From positions 1-14,027 of the forward strand of contig CAMNNG010000023.1 of assembly GCA_946545145.1 (NCBI GenBank): a DNA stretch of 14,027 nucleotides, written 5' to 3'. Shown here in pieces: positions 6,047 to 13,439 of the stretch. This DNA is from an uncultured Bacillota bacterium. GTDB lineage: Bacteria; Bacillota; Clostridia; Peptostreptococcales; Anaerovoracaceae. The notes under the pieces were generated by a model that searched no databases, was not told where the DNA came from, and was given only the letters and a program-made list of their open reading frames with translations. How positions within the stretch are numbered: the stretch's first letter is position 1; every line of letters starts with the position of its first letter. A program made the translations under genes and the position numbers.

Positions 6047-6274
6047 TTATTTGTTTTCTTCTACATAAGCAACCAGATCCGCCACAGTCTGGAATTTCTC
6101 AGCCTCTTCATCCGGTATCTCTATACCATATTCTTCTTCGATGGCCATGATTATCTCGACTGCGTCGAGCGAATCAGCTTCAAGATCCTTCATGAGATGA
6201 GTGTCCTGTGTGACCTTGTCATCATCGACTCCAAGCTGCTCAACTATTATTTCTTTAATCTTGTCAAAAACCAT
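6047..6274 (-). CDS. acpP: Acyl carrier protein
   Basis: A 75-residue acidic four-helix carrier of acyl chains for fatty acid synthesis. The DSL motif in LEADSLDAVE carries Ser35, the 4'-phosphopantetheine attachment site, and AIEEEYGIEIPDEEAEKFQTV is the usual helix II-III region. The ATG is preceded by GGAGGTCTAAAA, a strong ribosome binding site. No other fatty acid synthesis gene is adjacent: it lies between the ABC-F gene and rex. It has its own promoter and probably carries rex with it. A carrier for another acyl pathway cannot be excluded, but the sequence is that of an ordinary housekeeping AcpP. Confidence 0.96.
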   Translation of the reverse strand: MVFDKIKEIIVEQLGVDDDKVTQDTHLMKDLEADSLDAVEIIMAIEEEYGIEIPDEEAEKFQTVADLVAYVEENK

Positions 6275-6303
6275 TTTTAGACCTCCATATCCACTATGAA
6301 ATA

Positions 6304-6332
6304 ATTATAAATAACCAAGGTGGCTATTGCAA
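6304..6332 (-). promoter_or_regulatory. Promoter of acpP-rex
   Basis: On the minus strand TTGCAA (6332-6327), a 17-base spacer and TATAAT (6309-6304) precede acpP. The -35 box overlaps the last codons of the ABC-F gene, so acpP-rex can be expressed separately from, and in addition to, read-through from the tsa operon. I saw no terminator between them. Confidence 0.75.
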
Positions 6333-8279
6333 CCACTTTTGATAATATTTTGACAATTGCTCTTTGTTGTCTTCAAGCTCTTTCCCGAGGGCGTCCAGCC
6401 TCAGATAATCGGACAGGACTTCTTCCGTGCACATCTCTTCTTCTATCTCGTGTATCCTCAGTTCCAGCTCCTCGATCTTGTTCTCGAGCTCTTCGAGTTC
6501 GCGCTTTTCGCGGCGGGCTTTTGCCTCCGCTTCTTTCTTGAGACGGCGCTCTTCGGCAGCGCTCAGCTTCGGCGCCGGGGCCTCTTTTCCGGCTTCACTG
6601 CCCGCTGCGGAAGAAGCGGCCCTGCCCATCTCATCCAGGTAGCTCGAACCCGACTTTATCTCCTCTTTTTTGTCTATGTAATAGTCGTACTTTCCGAGGT
6701 ATTCGGTCAGTCCGTCCTTCTCCAGTTCGAGTATCCTCGTCGGCACCTTCGAGAGAAGATACCTGTCGTGCGAGATGATTATCGCCGTTCCAGGAAAGTC
6801 CATGAGGGCGTCTTCGAATACTTCCTTCGAGTCGATGTCCAGATGGTTCGTCGGCTCGTCGAGAAGCAGAAGGTTCGCTCCCGACAGCATCAGCTTGAGA
6901 AGCGACAGCCTCGCCTTCTCGCCTCCGGAAAGAGCGCTTATCGGCAGGAAGACGTCGTCTCCTCTGAAAAGGAATCTTCCAAGAAGCGACCTCATCTGCG
7001 TGTCGGTGTAGAGACGGTAGTCGTCCTTCATCTCGTCGAAGACGGTGTTCTGTTCGTTCAGGAGCCTCTGGCCCTGATCGTAGTAAGCGATCTCGACGTT
7101 GTGTCCGTACTTGATCGTTCCCTCGTCCGGCTCCAGCTCGCCCTTTATCATCCTGATGAGGGTCGTCTTTCCGATGCCGTTCGCTCCGACGATGCATATC
7201 TTCTCGCCGCGCTTGATATCGAAGCCGACTCCGCTGAAGAGCTCGCGTTTTTTGCTTCCGTATCCGAACGATTTCGAGATGTTCTTTCCGAAGAGCACAT
7301 CCGTGCCGCTCTTGAACTTCTCCTTGAAATGTATCTTCACCTTGCCGATCTCGGCCTCGGGCCTCTCGAGCCTGTTCATGTGCTCGAGCCTCTTCTCGCG
7401 GGAAGCGGCCCTCTTCGCGAGTTTTTCCGTTCCCCTGCCCTTGTAGCGTCTGATCAGTTCTTCCTGGCGTTTGATCTCCTTCTGCTGCTTCTGGTAGGCG
7501 CGCATCTCTTCTTCCCTGATCTCGCGCTTTCTCTGAGCATAGAAGTCGTAGTTTCCTTCATATATATCGAGGCGGCCTCTCGTCACGTCGAATATCCTCG
7601 TGACCGTCTCGTTCAGAAAATATCTGTCATGGGATACGATAACGATCGTGCCCTTGTAGGACGACAGATACTGTTCGAGCCATTTGAGCGTTCCGATATC
7701 CAGATGGTTCGTAGGCTCGTCGAGAAGCAGGATGTTCGGCTTCTGAAGAAGCAGAGCGCAGAGCGCCAGCCTCGTCCTCTCTCCTCCCGACAGCATGCTG
7801 ATCTTCTTGTCGTAATATTCCTCACCGAAGGCCATTCCCGAAAGGATGCCTTTGATGTCGCTCTTGTATCTGTAGCCGCCGCGCATCTCGAACTCATGCA
7901 TCAGTTCTTCGTAGCGCTCGAGCGCCTCCTTCTGGTCTTCGCCTGAAAGCTCGGAAGCGAGGTGGGACACCCTCAGCATCTCCTCTTCCATATCGGAAAG
8001 ATCCTTGAAGAGATCCTCCATCTCCTCGAGGACGGTCCTGTCAGAGATGAACTCGTCCCTCTGCCTGAGGTATCCTATCTTTGTATCTTTCGACACATAA
8101 ACATCGCCAGAGGTCGCGCTTTCTTCTCCGGATATGATGTTGAGGAGCGTCGTCTTTCCGGCGCCGTTCGCCCCGACGATGCCGACCCTGTCGCGCTCAT
8201 TGATACCGAACGTGATGCCTTCGAGTATCGTATCGGCTCCGTATTCTTTTTTTATGTCTTTTGCGCTGAGTACTATCAT
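6324..8279 (-). CDS. ABC-F family ATPase, YdiF-like
   Basis: A 651-residue soluble protein with two ABC ATPase domains and no membrane segments, the ABC-F pattern of ribosome-associated translation factors. Domain 1 has Walker A GANGAGKT (36-43), signature LSGGE (163-167) and DEPTNHLD (187-194). A charged linker at about 245-310, the P-site tRNA interaction motif, leads to domain 2 with GANGIGKT (365-372), LSGGE (450-454) and DEPTNHLD (474-481). Residues 575-650 form a long Glu/Lys/Arg-rich coiled coil. The ATG overlaps the tsaD stop as ATGA, so translation is coupled. The position after tsaD matches B. subtilis ydiF. A housekeeping role at the ribosome is more likely than antibiotic resistance, but the sequence alone does not decide. 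Confidence 0.93.
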   Translation of the reverse strand: MIVLSAKDIKKEYGADTILEGITFGINERDRVGIVGANGAGKTTLLNIISGEESATSGDVYVSKDTKIGYLRQRDEFISDRTVLEEMEDLFKDLSDMEEEMLRVSHLASELSGEDQKEALERYEELMHEFEMRGGYRYKSDIKGILSGMAFGEEYYDKKISMLSGGERTRLALCALLLQKPNILLLDEPTNHLDIGTLKWLEQYLSSYKGTIVIVSHDRYFLNETVTRIFDVTRGRLDIYEGNYDFYAQRKREIREEEMRAYQKQQKEIKRQEELIRRYKGRGTEKLAKRAASREKRLEHMNRLERPEAEIGKVKIHFKEKFKSGTDVLFGKNISKSFGYGSKKRELFSGVGFDIKRGEKICIVGANGIGKTTLIRMIKGELEPDEGTIKYGHNVEIAYYDQGQRLLNEQNTVFDEMKDDYRLYTDTQMRSLLGRFLFRGDDVFLPISALSGGEKARLSLLKLMLSGANLLLLDEPTNHLDIDSKEVFEDALMDFPGTAIIISHDRYLLSKVPTRILELEKDGLTEYLGKYDYYIDKKEEIKSGSSYLDEMGRAASSAAGSEAGKEAPAPKLSAAEERRLKKEAEAKARREKRELEELENKIEELELRIHEIEEEMCTEEVLSDYLRLDALGKELEDNKEQLSKYYQKWLQ

Positions 8280-9301
8280 AACGGCAGATGTGCTACGGCA
8301 TCGAGCGAAAGATCGCTCGTGTTTCCTTTGATATAACTGTAGTGGCCCGCGGCTCCTATCATCGCGGCGTTGTCCGTGCAGAGGATAGCCGGCGGTATGC
8401 AGAGCCTGATGCCCTTTTCTTCACATGCGGCTGAGAGCTTTTCGCGAAGCCTCGAGTTCGCTGCGACTCCTCCCGCGACGACGAGCTTGTCCTCGCCGTT
8501 GTCCACGGCAGCGCCGACGGATTTTTCAACGATGACGTCCAGCACCGCCTCCTGGAAGGAAGCAGCGACGTCAGCTGAGTTTATCTCTCTTCCCGCCATC
8601 TTCTCTCCGTTGACGTAGTTCAGCACGGCCGTCTTGATGCCGCTGAACGAAAAGTCGTAGGTGCCGTCTCCCAGAAGGACCCTCTTGAAGTGGATGGCTT
8701 CACGGTCTCCTTCCTTCGCAAGCCTGTCGATCGCAGGGCCGCCCGGATACGGGAGACCGAGGACTCTTGCGACCTTGTCGTAAGCTTCTCCTACGGCGTC
8801 GTCTCTCGTCTGGCCTATCGTGTGAAGATCGTTGTAGTCCGTCACCTGAACGATGTTGGTGTGTCCGCCCGAGACTACGAGAGCCATGAACGGCGGCTCA
8901 AGATCCGGGTACTCGAGATAGTTGGCGCTGATGTGCCCGTGTATGTGATGGACGCCCACGAGAGGCTTGCCCGTCGCGAGCGCGAAGGCCTTCGCTGTCG
9001 CGACCCCTATCACAAGAGCGCCTATCAGTCCCGGTCCGTAGGTGACACTGAAAAAGTCGACATCATCCATCGTCATGCCCGCCTCATCAAGGGCGCGCTC
9101 CACGACGTGGTTGATGTTCTCAAGATGGTGGCGCGATGCGATCTCAGGCACTACGCCTCCATAAGCCTTGTGTATGTCTATCTGCGAAGAGATGATGTTC
9201 GAAAGGACCTTGCGCCCGCCTTTTATCAGGGCGACGGCCGTCTCATCGCAGCTCGATTCTATCGCTAAAGTTATCAGTTCGTTTTCGTTTTTCTGGTTCA
9301 T
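8276..9301 (-). CDS. tsaD: tRNA N6-threonylcarbamoyladenosine transferase TsaD
   Basis: A 341-residue catalytic subunit that moves the threonylcarbamoyl group from threonylcarbamoyl-AMP onto A37 of tRNAs reading ANN codons. It starts near LAIESSCDETAVAL (residues 12-25), the ASKHA nucleotide-binding motif, and has metal ligands in HHIHGH (His119 and His123) and Asp310 in LCTDNAAM. Length is normal for bacterial TsaD. The ATG lies 17 bases after the rimI stop, with only a weak GGAA-type ribosome binding site. The stop overlaps the ABC-F start. TsaB and TsaE, the partners it needs in bacteria, are encoded upstream in the same operon; TsaC, which makes the intermediate, is not in the window. Confidence 0.98.
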   Translation of the reverse strand: MNQKNENELITLAIESSCDETAVALIKGGRKVLSNIISSQIDIHKAYGGVVPEIASRHHLENINHVVERALDEAGMTMDDVDFFSVTYGPGLIGALVIGVATAKAFALATGKPLVGVHHIHGHISANYLEYPDLEPPFMALVVSGGHTNIVQVTDYNDLHTIGQTRDDAVGEAYDKVARVLGLPYPGGPAIDRLAKEGDREAIHFKRVLLGDGTYDFSFSGIKTAVLNYVNGEKMAGREINSADVAASFQEAVLDVIVEKSVGAAVDNGEDKLVVAGGVAANSRLREKLSAACEEKGIRLCIPPAILCTDNAAMIGAAGHYSYIKGNTSDLSLDAVAHLPL

Positions 9302-9318
9302 TTCCGTTTTCCGTTTTT

Positions 9319-9834
9319 CTATCTGACTTCCTCAAGATCTCTTCCGCTCGTCATCTTCCACATGATGAGAGCGTCCTCGTGATCATCGAAGTAGTAATCT
9401 TTTCTGACGCCGACTCCCCTGAAGCCGTGCTTTTTGTAAAGCTCCTGAGCCGGGGCGTTCGACGTCCTCACCTCGAGGGTATAGTCCATGACGCCCTTCT
9501 CGCCGCAGACTTCGAACATCGTCTCCATCAGCGCCGAAGCGATCTTCATCCGCCTGAACTTCGGAGCCACGGCCACATTCGTGATGTGGCCCTCGTCGGC
9601 CACCCTCCAGAGGCCCATGTATCCGACGACCTCTTCATCCGTCGCCGCAACGAGATAAAAAGCTATCTTGTTCTCTTCTATCTCTCTTTCGAACGACTCC
9701 TGCATCCACGGTATCGTAGAGCACAGCTGGTCGATTATCGCCATGTCTTCCGCATCGGAGAGCCTGGCTTCTCTGATCTCGATGCCTTCGCTTACCAGCG
9801 GATGGTCGCCTGCAAGAAGATTCGATCCCGTCAT
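9319..9834 (-). CDS. rimI: GNAT N-acetyltransferase RimI-like
   Basis: A 171-residue GNAT protein, predicted to acetylate N-terminal alanine of ribosomal protein bS18 or other N-termini. The fold motifs are NVAVAPKFRRMKIASAL (around 86-102) for acetyl-CoA binding and EVRTSNAPAQELYKKHGF (121-138), including the RimI-type Glu and Tyr. The acetyl-CoA loop normally reads R/Q-x-x-G-x-G/A; here it is RRMKIA, with Lys in place of the central Gly, a notable departure. The first 20 residues are a short extension relative to most RimI proteins. The ATG overlaps the tsaB stop as ATGA and a GAAGGG lies upstream, so I kept this start. Its place between tsaB and tsaD is the common Bacillota arrangement. 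Confidence 0.9.
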   Translation of the reverse strand: MTGSNLLAGDHPLVSEGIEIREARLSDAEDMAIIDQLCSTIPWMQESFEREIEENKIAFYLVAATDEEVVGYMGLWRVADEGHITNVAVAPKFRRMKIASALMETMFEVCGEKGVMDYTLEVRTSNAPAQELYKKHGFRGVGVRKDYYFDDHEDALIMWKMTSGRDLEEVR

Positions 9835-10553
9835 TTCGCGCCCTTCTTTCCGAGCTTTCCTTCGCGCAGGTTCTTTTCGGCCTCAGCCATTCTCATGTAC
9901 TGCGGCTTCACCGCCTCTGCGCCCAGGCCCGTAAGATCCCCGAACTGCTCCGGGTCAGCCAGCATATCGGCCGCCATCTCACATACGCCGCCAGCGTCCT
10001 GCGTCCTCTCGTCCATCTCGAACTTCTTTCCTTCGCAGAGCTTTTCGATCTGATCCCTGTAAGCCTCCACTCCGTCGCCGATGAACAGAAGATCGTCCAT
10101 ATCTCCCAGAAGTCCGATGAACTCATCGAGCATATACGGTCCTGCCGGGACGACCTCGCAGAAATCTCTGTAAGCACCCGCGTAGACCTGGTTCCTTCTG
10201 GCGTTGAAGAGCGGGCAGACGGTCTTTCCGTCCTCTTCCTGCTCGTATTCGCTTATTCCGAACGCGAAAAGAGTCGGCACAGCGACGATCGGCACGCCCG
10301 AGGCCTGGTTCAGCGCGCGGGCAGTCGACACGCCTATCCTGATCCCCGTGTAGGATCCCGGGCCCGTCGACACGGCGATGCAGTCCATGTCCTTCAGGGT
10401 CAGCCCCGCGTCAGTAAGCAGCTTGTCTATCATCTCCGTCAGACTGCTGAGGTGGCTGAGCCTTTCTGTACCTCTGATCTCATTTATATCTTCTCCGTCC
10501 ATCAGCGCAGCGCTGCAGAACGGTCCTGTCGTTTCTATTCCGAGTATTCGCAA
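9831..10553 (-). CDS. tsaB: tRNA threonylcarbamoyladenosine biosynthesis protein TsaB
   Basis: A 240-residue partner of TsaD in the t6A37 tRNA modification complex. The protein is an inactive ASKHA paralogue that scaffolds TsaD and TsaE. It begins MRILGIETTG and contains the family motif GPGSYTGIRIG (64-74) and CPLFNARRNQVYAG. The start is TTG at 10553, with AGGAG 8 bases upstream; no ATG nearby would keep the conserved first strand. The C-terminus is Lys-rich (EKNLREGKLGKKGAK). It overlaps rimI by ATGA. It is separated from tsaE by 87 bases that hold a hairpin and a short direct repeat, the only sizeable gap in this operon. Confidence 0.96.
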   Translation of the reverse strand: MRILGIETTGPFCSAALMDGEDINEIRGTERLSHLSSLTEMIDKLLTDAGLTLKDMDCIAVSTGPGSYTGIRIGVSTARALNQASGVPIVAVPTLFAFGISEYEQEEDGKTVCPLFNARRNQVYAGAYRDFCEVVPAGPYMLDEFIGLLGDMDDLLFIGDGVEAYRDQIEKLCEGKKFEMDERTQDAGGVCEMAADMLADPEQFGDLTGLGAEAVKPQYMRMAEAEKNLREGKLGKKGAK

Positions 10554-10564
10554 ACTGTTGTCTC

Positions 10565-10638
10565 CTATATGCTATCTCTTATCTGCTTCTATATGCTTCA
10601 TATCATTTCGCAGACGCCCTGACGCTTCACTGCGTCTG
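10565..10638. repeat. Intergenic repeats between tsaE and tsaB
   Basis: CTATATGCT occurs twice, at 10565-10573 and 10589-10597. CAGACGC (10611-10617) and GCGTCTG (10632-10638) form a 7-bp inverted repeat, with another GACGC in the loop that can pair alternatively. The hairpin begins right after the tsaE stop. On the minus strand no T-tract follows it, so a transcription terminator is unlikely; an mRNA-processing or stability element is possible. Confidence 0.4.
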
Positions 10639-10640
10639 GC

Positions 10641-11075
10641 TTACTGCTCCTGACGGCTCACCGTATAGATGCGCTCCTCCTGGCTCCGGCCGTACTGCAT
10701 ATCGACGAAGACTGTCTCTTCGGGCAGCGTCTCTTCGATCAGATCCGCCCACTCGATCACGCACAGTCCGTCGCCGTAAAAGTACTCGTCGAATCCGAGG
10801 TCGTACACCTCTTCCGGTCCCGTCAGTCTGTAGACATCAAAATGATAGAGCGGCATCCGCCCCGTCTTGTATTCGCACACTATGTTGAACGTCGGGCTCG
10901 TTATGACGTCGGTCACCCCGAGCGCCTCGGCTATGTATTTAGTAAGCGTCGTCTTTCCCGTACCAAGATCGCCGACGAGGGCTATCACGTCCCCCGGCTG
11001 GGCCTTCTCTGCCAGCTCGGCAGCAAAAGCCCTGGTATCTTTTTCAGACGAAATCTTTATCTCTTTTCTTTCCAT
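10641..11075 (-). CDS. tsaE: tRNA threonylcarbamoyladenosine biosynthesis ATPase TsaE
   Basis: A 144-residue P-loop ATPase that resets the TsaB-TsaD complex during t6A37 synthesis. It contains Walker A GDLGTGKT (35-42), the SPTFNIVCEY block (60-69), HFDVYRL (78-84) and VIEWAD, all diagnostic of TsaE. The frame has an in-frame ATG at 11087, but I chose 11075. GGAG then lies 6 bases upstream as a proper ribosome binding site, while the earlier ATG has none and would contain that site. It is the first gene of the tsaE-tsaB-rimI-tsaD-ABC-F operon and follows a terminator, so its promoter must lie in 11076-11155. Confidence 0.97.
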   Translation of the reverse strand: MERKEIKISSEKDTRAFAAELAEKAQPGDVIALVGDLGTGKTTLTKYIAEALGVTDVITSPTFNIVCEYKTGRMPLYHFDVYRLTGPEEVYDLGFDEYFYGDGLCVIEWADLIEETLPEETVFVDMQYGRSQEERIYTVSRQEQ

Positions 11076-11093
11076 GCTTTTCTCCATCAGGAT

Positions 11094-11102
11094 ATTTTAT
11101 CA
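11094..11102 (-). promoter_or_regulatory. Putative extended -10 promoter of the tsa operon
   Basis: On the minus strand TGATAAAAT (an extended -10, TGN-TAAAAT) lies about 20 bases ahead of tsaE, between the upstream terminator and the gene. No convincing -35 box is present at 16-18 bases. It is the best candidate in the short gap where a promoter is required. Confidence 0.4.
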
Positions 11103-11155
11103 CAAAAGCCGCCTTAAAGGAAATCTGCCTTGCTGCAGGCGCTGATGAAGCATCA

Positions 11156-11181
11156 AAAGAGGAAGCTTATGCTTCCTCTTT
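11156..11181 (-). terminator. Terminator downstream of the flavin reductase gene
   Basis: AAAGAGGAAGC and GCTTCCTCTTT form an 11-bp stem around a four-base loop. On the minus strand it is followed by TTTTGATGC after the stem, a short T-tract. It ends the reductase transcript 13 bases beyond the 10-codon mini-ORF and separates it from the tsa operon. Confidence 0.75.
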
Positions 11182-11193
11182 ATCGCTTAATGT

Positions 11194-11226
11194 TCAGCCG
11201 GCACTTCCGGCATGCTGATCTGCCAT
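11194..11226 (-). CDS. 10-codon mini-ORF with strong ribosome binding site
   Basis: On the minus strand GGAGGT (11238-11233) lies 6 bases before an ATG, followed by a ten-codon frame encoding MADQHAGSAG and a TGA stop. The ribosome binding site is as good as those of the real genes here. The coding part contains a small inverted repeat, GCCGG/CCGGC. It is located between the reductase stop and the terminator. It may be a translated micropeptide, the stub of a gene lost by deletion, or chance. No function is proposed. Confidence 0.35.
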   Translation of the reverse strand: MADQHAGSAG

Positions 11227-11301
11227 TTCGTGACCTCCGTTCGTTTCGGATCACTTCAATGTCAAATGCCAGGGTGCCTGATCCTTTTTCAGTTGATTCG
11301 C

Positions 11302-13257
11302 TTACTCGAAGCAGTAGCCCTTGATGTAAGCCTGCTTGACTGCATCGTGGATCCTTCCGTCCTTGACGGCCGAACCGATAACGATGACCTTGTCGAAGGC
11401 AGCCTTGAAGCTGTCGATCATCGGAGCGTTCGGTCTGCTTCCTACTGACAGGCATACGAGGTCGGCTTCGATCGTCTTCTTCTCGCCTGTCGCCATATCT
11501 TCAACGATGACTCCATCGTCTGTGATCTCCTTGAGAGCGTGTCCGAGCAGGATAGTCGGCTCGTGGACATTGACGCGGCTCATCAGGTCGTTCGTGATGA
11601 TCGGATATACGCCCTTGCATACTTCGTCGAGCATATCTACCATCGTTACTTCGATGCCGTCGTCCTGGAGCATCTCGACGCACTCTACGCCTGTGTTTCC
11701 GCTTCCTACGACTACAGCCTTCTTGTCAGCCTTGACCTTTCTGAGAAGGACGTCTTCCGGTGTGCATACGTTGGCTTTGTCAGCGCCCGGTACCGGCGGG
11801 ATGATCCAGTCAGCGCCTGTGCAGACGAATACGCCTATCGGATCGATGTCGGCTTTGACCATCTCAGGTGTAGCTTCGACTCCGAGTTTGATCTCGACGC
11901 CGCGCTGCTTTATCTCATGCTCCATCGTCTCTGTGAGATGAGTGATTATCTCTTTGAATCTCGGTTTGTCCGCGAGGTTCATGCGGCCGCCGAGCTTGTC
12001 GTCCTTTTCGTAAAGCGTTACTTTGAATCCTCTGTCAGCAAGGATCTTAGCTGCTTCCATACCGCCGCAGCCGCCGCCGATGACAGCTACCGGTCTTCCG
12101 TTTCCTGTCTGAGGCGGAACTGCATCGTACTCGTATTCGCGTCCGATCCTCGGGTTGACCGTGCACTCTACCGGCATGCTCTTCCAGATGACTCTCTCAC
12201 GGCAGTACATGCATCCGATGCACTGGCGGATGTCTTCCGGTCTTCCTTCCTTCGCCTTCTTCATGAACTCAGGATCCGCATACTGCGAACGCGCCAGAGC
12301 CACGAGGTCGCATACTCCCTCTTCAAGAAGCTCTTCCGCGAAGTCCGGGCTCTTGATCGTGTTCGTTGCGATGACAGGGATGTTCATTGCTTCCTTGAAA
12401 GCCTTTGCAACGTGCTTTTTCCATCCCGGCTGGTATGAATACGGCTCGCAGTTTGCGTTCGGGTTGACTGCCGATCCGTTCGAGATGCTGATGTAGTGGA
12501 TGCCCTGCTCTTCGAGGTGCTTGGCGATCTGGATGCCGTCCTCGAGGTCCAGCATGTCATCGAGCCAGTCGCTCATCTCGTCGCCGCACATACGCGCGCC
12601 GATCACGACGTTCGGTGCGAGCGCCTTCTTCAGCATGGCGATGATCTCGTCGATGAAGCGCATACGGTTTTCGAAGCTTCCGCCGTACTCGTCAGTTCTC
12701 TTGTTGTAGTGCGGGTTCCAGAACTCAGCAAGCAGATATCCGTGAGCTCCGTGAAGCTCGACGCCGTCGTATCCTGCCTTGACGCAGCGGACTGCCGCTT
12801 CTACGAACTTCTGCTGGATATCGTGGATCTCGTCTATAGTAAGCGCATGCGGGATGACGCCGCCCGGTGCTGCCGGAACGTCGCTCGGCGCATACGGCTG
12901 TTTTCCGCCGATGAACTTCGGGTTTACTGTCGCGCCGCCGTGATAGAGCTGTACGATGACCTTGGCATCGTACTTGTGGATCGCTTCAGTAAGCGTCTCC
13001 AGCGAGGAGACCGCCGCGTCTTCCGATATATAGAAGCTGTTCTGTCCGGTAGAGCTGTGTTCACGCTCCACGCTGGAAGCCTCTGTGAATATCAGGCCGA
13101 TACCGCCCTTTGCTCTCTCTTCATAGTATTTGACCATCCTCTCTCCGGGGTAGCCGTTCGTCTCGCACAGCGAAACGTGGGCCGGAGCCAGGACCGCTCT
13201 GTTCTTGACGGTCATCGGTCCGATCTTTACTTCTTCAAATAGTTTTTTGTACTCCAT
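11302..13257 (-). CDS. Old-yellow-enzyme-type NADH:flavin oxidoreductase with 4Fe-4S and FAD domains
   Basis: A 651-residue protein with the layout of 2,4-dienoyl-CoA reductase (FadH), enoate reductase and BaiCD/BaiH proteins. An FMN TIM barrel (about 1-340) contains QLYHGGA (103-109), HGAHGYLLAEFWNPHYNKR (169-187) and DEYGGSFENRMRF. A four-cysteine cluster follows (Cys346, 349, 352, 365), then an FAD-binding part with GGGCGGMEAA (394-403) and an NAD(P) loop VVGSGNTGVE (517-526). Electrons would flow from NAD(P)H through FAD and the cluster to FMN and an unsaturated substrate, which cannot be named from sequence. The cysteine spacing is C-x2-C-x2-C-x12-C, whereas E. coli FadH has C-x2-C-x3-C-x11-C. 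AAGGAGGAAAGGAT precedes the ATG, a strong ribosome binding site. It is apparently monocistronic apart from the mini-ORF. Confidence 0.93.
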   Translation of the reverse strand: MEYKKLFEEVKIGPMTVKNRAVLAPAHVSLCETNGYPGERMVKYYEERAKGGIGLIFTEASSVEREHSSTGQNSFYISEDAAVSSLETLTEAIHKYDAKVIVQLYHGGATVNPKFIGGKQPYAPSDVPAAPGGVIPHALTIDEIHDIQQKFVEAAVRCVKAGYDGVELHGAHGYLLAEFWNPHYNKRTDEYGGSFENRMRFIDEIIAMLKKALAPNVVIGARMCGDEMSDWLDDMLDLEDGIQIAKHLEEQGIHYISISNGSAVNPNANCEPYSYQPGWKKHVAKAFKEAMNIPVIATNTIKSPDFAEELLEEGVCDLVALARSQYADPEFMKKAKEGRPEDIRQCIGCMYCRERVIWKSMPVECTVNPRIGREYEYDAVPPQTGNGRPVAVIGGGCGGMEAAKILADRGFKVTLYEKDDKLGGRMNLADKPRFKEIITHLTETMEHEIKQRGVEIKLGVEATPEMVKADIDPIGVFVCTGADWIIPPVPGADKANVCTPEDVLLRKVKADKKAVVVGSGNTGVECVEMLQDDGIEVTMVDMLDEVCKGVYPIITNDLMSRVNVHEPTILLGHALKEITDDGVIVEDMATGEKKTIEADLVCLSVGSRPNAPMIDSFKAAFDKVIVIGSAVKDGRIHDAVKQAYIKGYCFE

Positions 13258-13317
13258 ATCCTTTCCTCCTTGGTATAGCTTCCTACCCGAGTTTTATCAT
13301 CTTTTCATACGCCATTG

Positions 13318-13326
13318 ATTATATCA
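13318..13326 (-). promoter_or_regulatory. Putative extended -10 promoter of the flavin reductase gene
   Basis: On the minus strand TGATATAAT (extended -10, TGN-TATAAT) lies about 60 bases before the reductase start. No clear -35 box is found at the usual distance. The sequence TTTGTGATATAAT closely resembles TTTGTGATAAAAT before tsaE. Confidence 0.55.
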
Positions 13327-13391
13327 CAAATGCCTTCCGGCTTGTTCTTCTCTGCAATTTGATGGCGTTGATGCTTTTTTTACATCGCCTG

Positions 13392-13439
13392 AACGCATCA
13401 TTCTGCATTTTTCAAAAGTAATGCGCCTATAAATGCGTT
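13392..13439. repeat. Two-level inverted repeat downstream of the larC-like gene
   Basis: AACGCAT (13392-13398) pairs with ATGCGTT (13433-13439), and inside it GCATT (13405-13409) pairs with AATGC (13420-13424), giving an interrupted hairpin immediately after the stop codon. On the minus strand no T-tract follows directly, so it is at best a weak terminator or an mRNA 3'-end structure. Confidence 0.4.

Noticed and set aside
6357..7946. 529-codon open frame on the plus strand opposite the ABC-F gene
   Set aside because: It is the reverse-complement shadow of a strongly conserved ABC-F gene, rich in Val, Leu, Phe and Arg without recognisable motifs or a ribosome binding site.
10611..10638. Terminator between tsaE and tsaB
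   Set aside because: The hairpin has no T-tract on the minus strand, and the genes are a conserved co-transcribed set.
11539..12438. 299-codon open frame on the plus strand opposite the flavin reductase gene
   Set aside because: It is antisense to a well-supported 651-residue protein; no family motif or ribosome binding site was seen.
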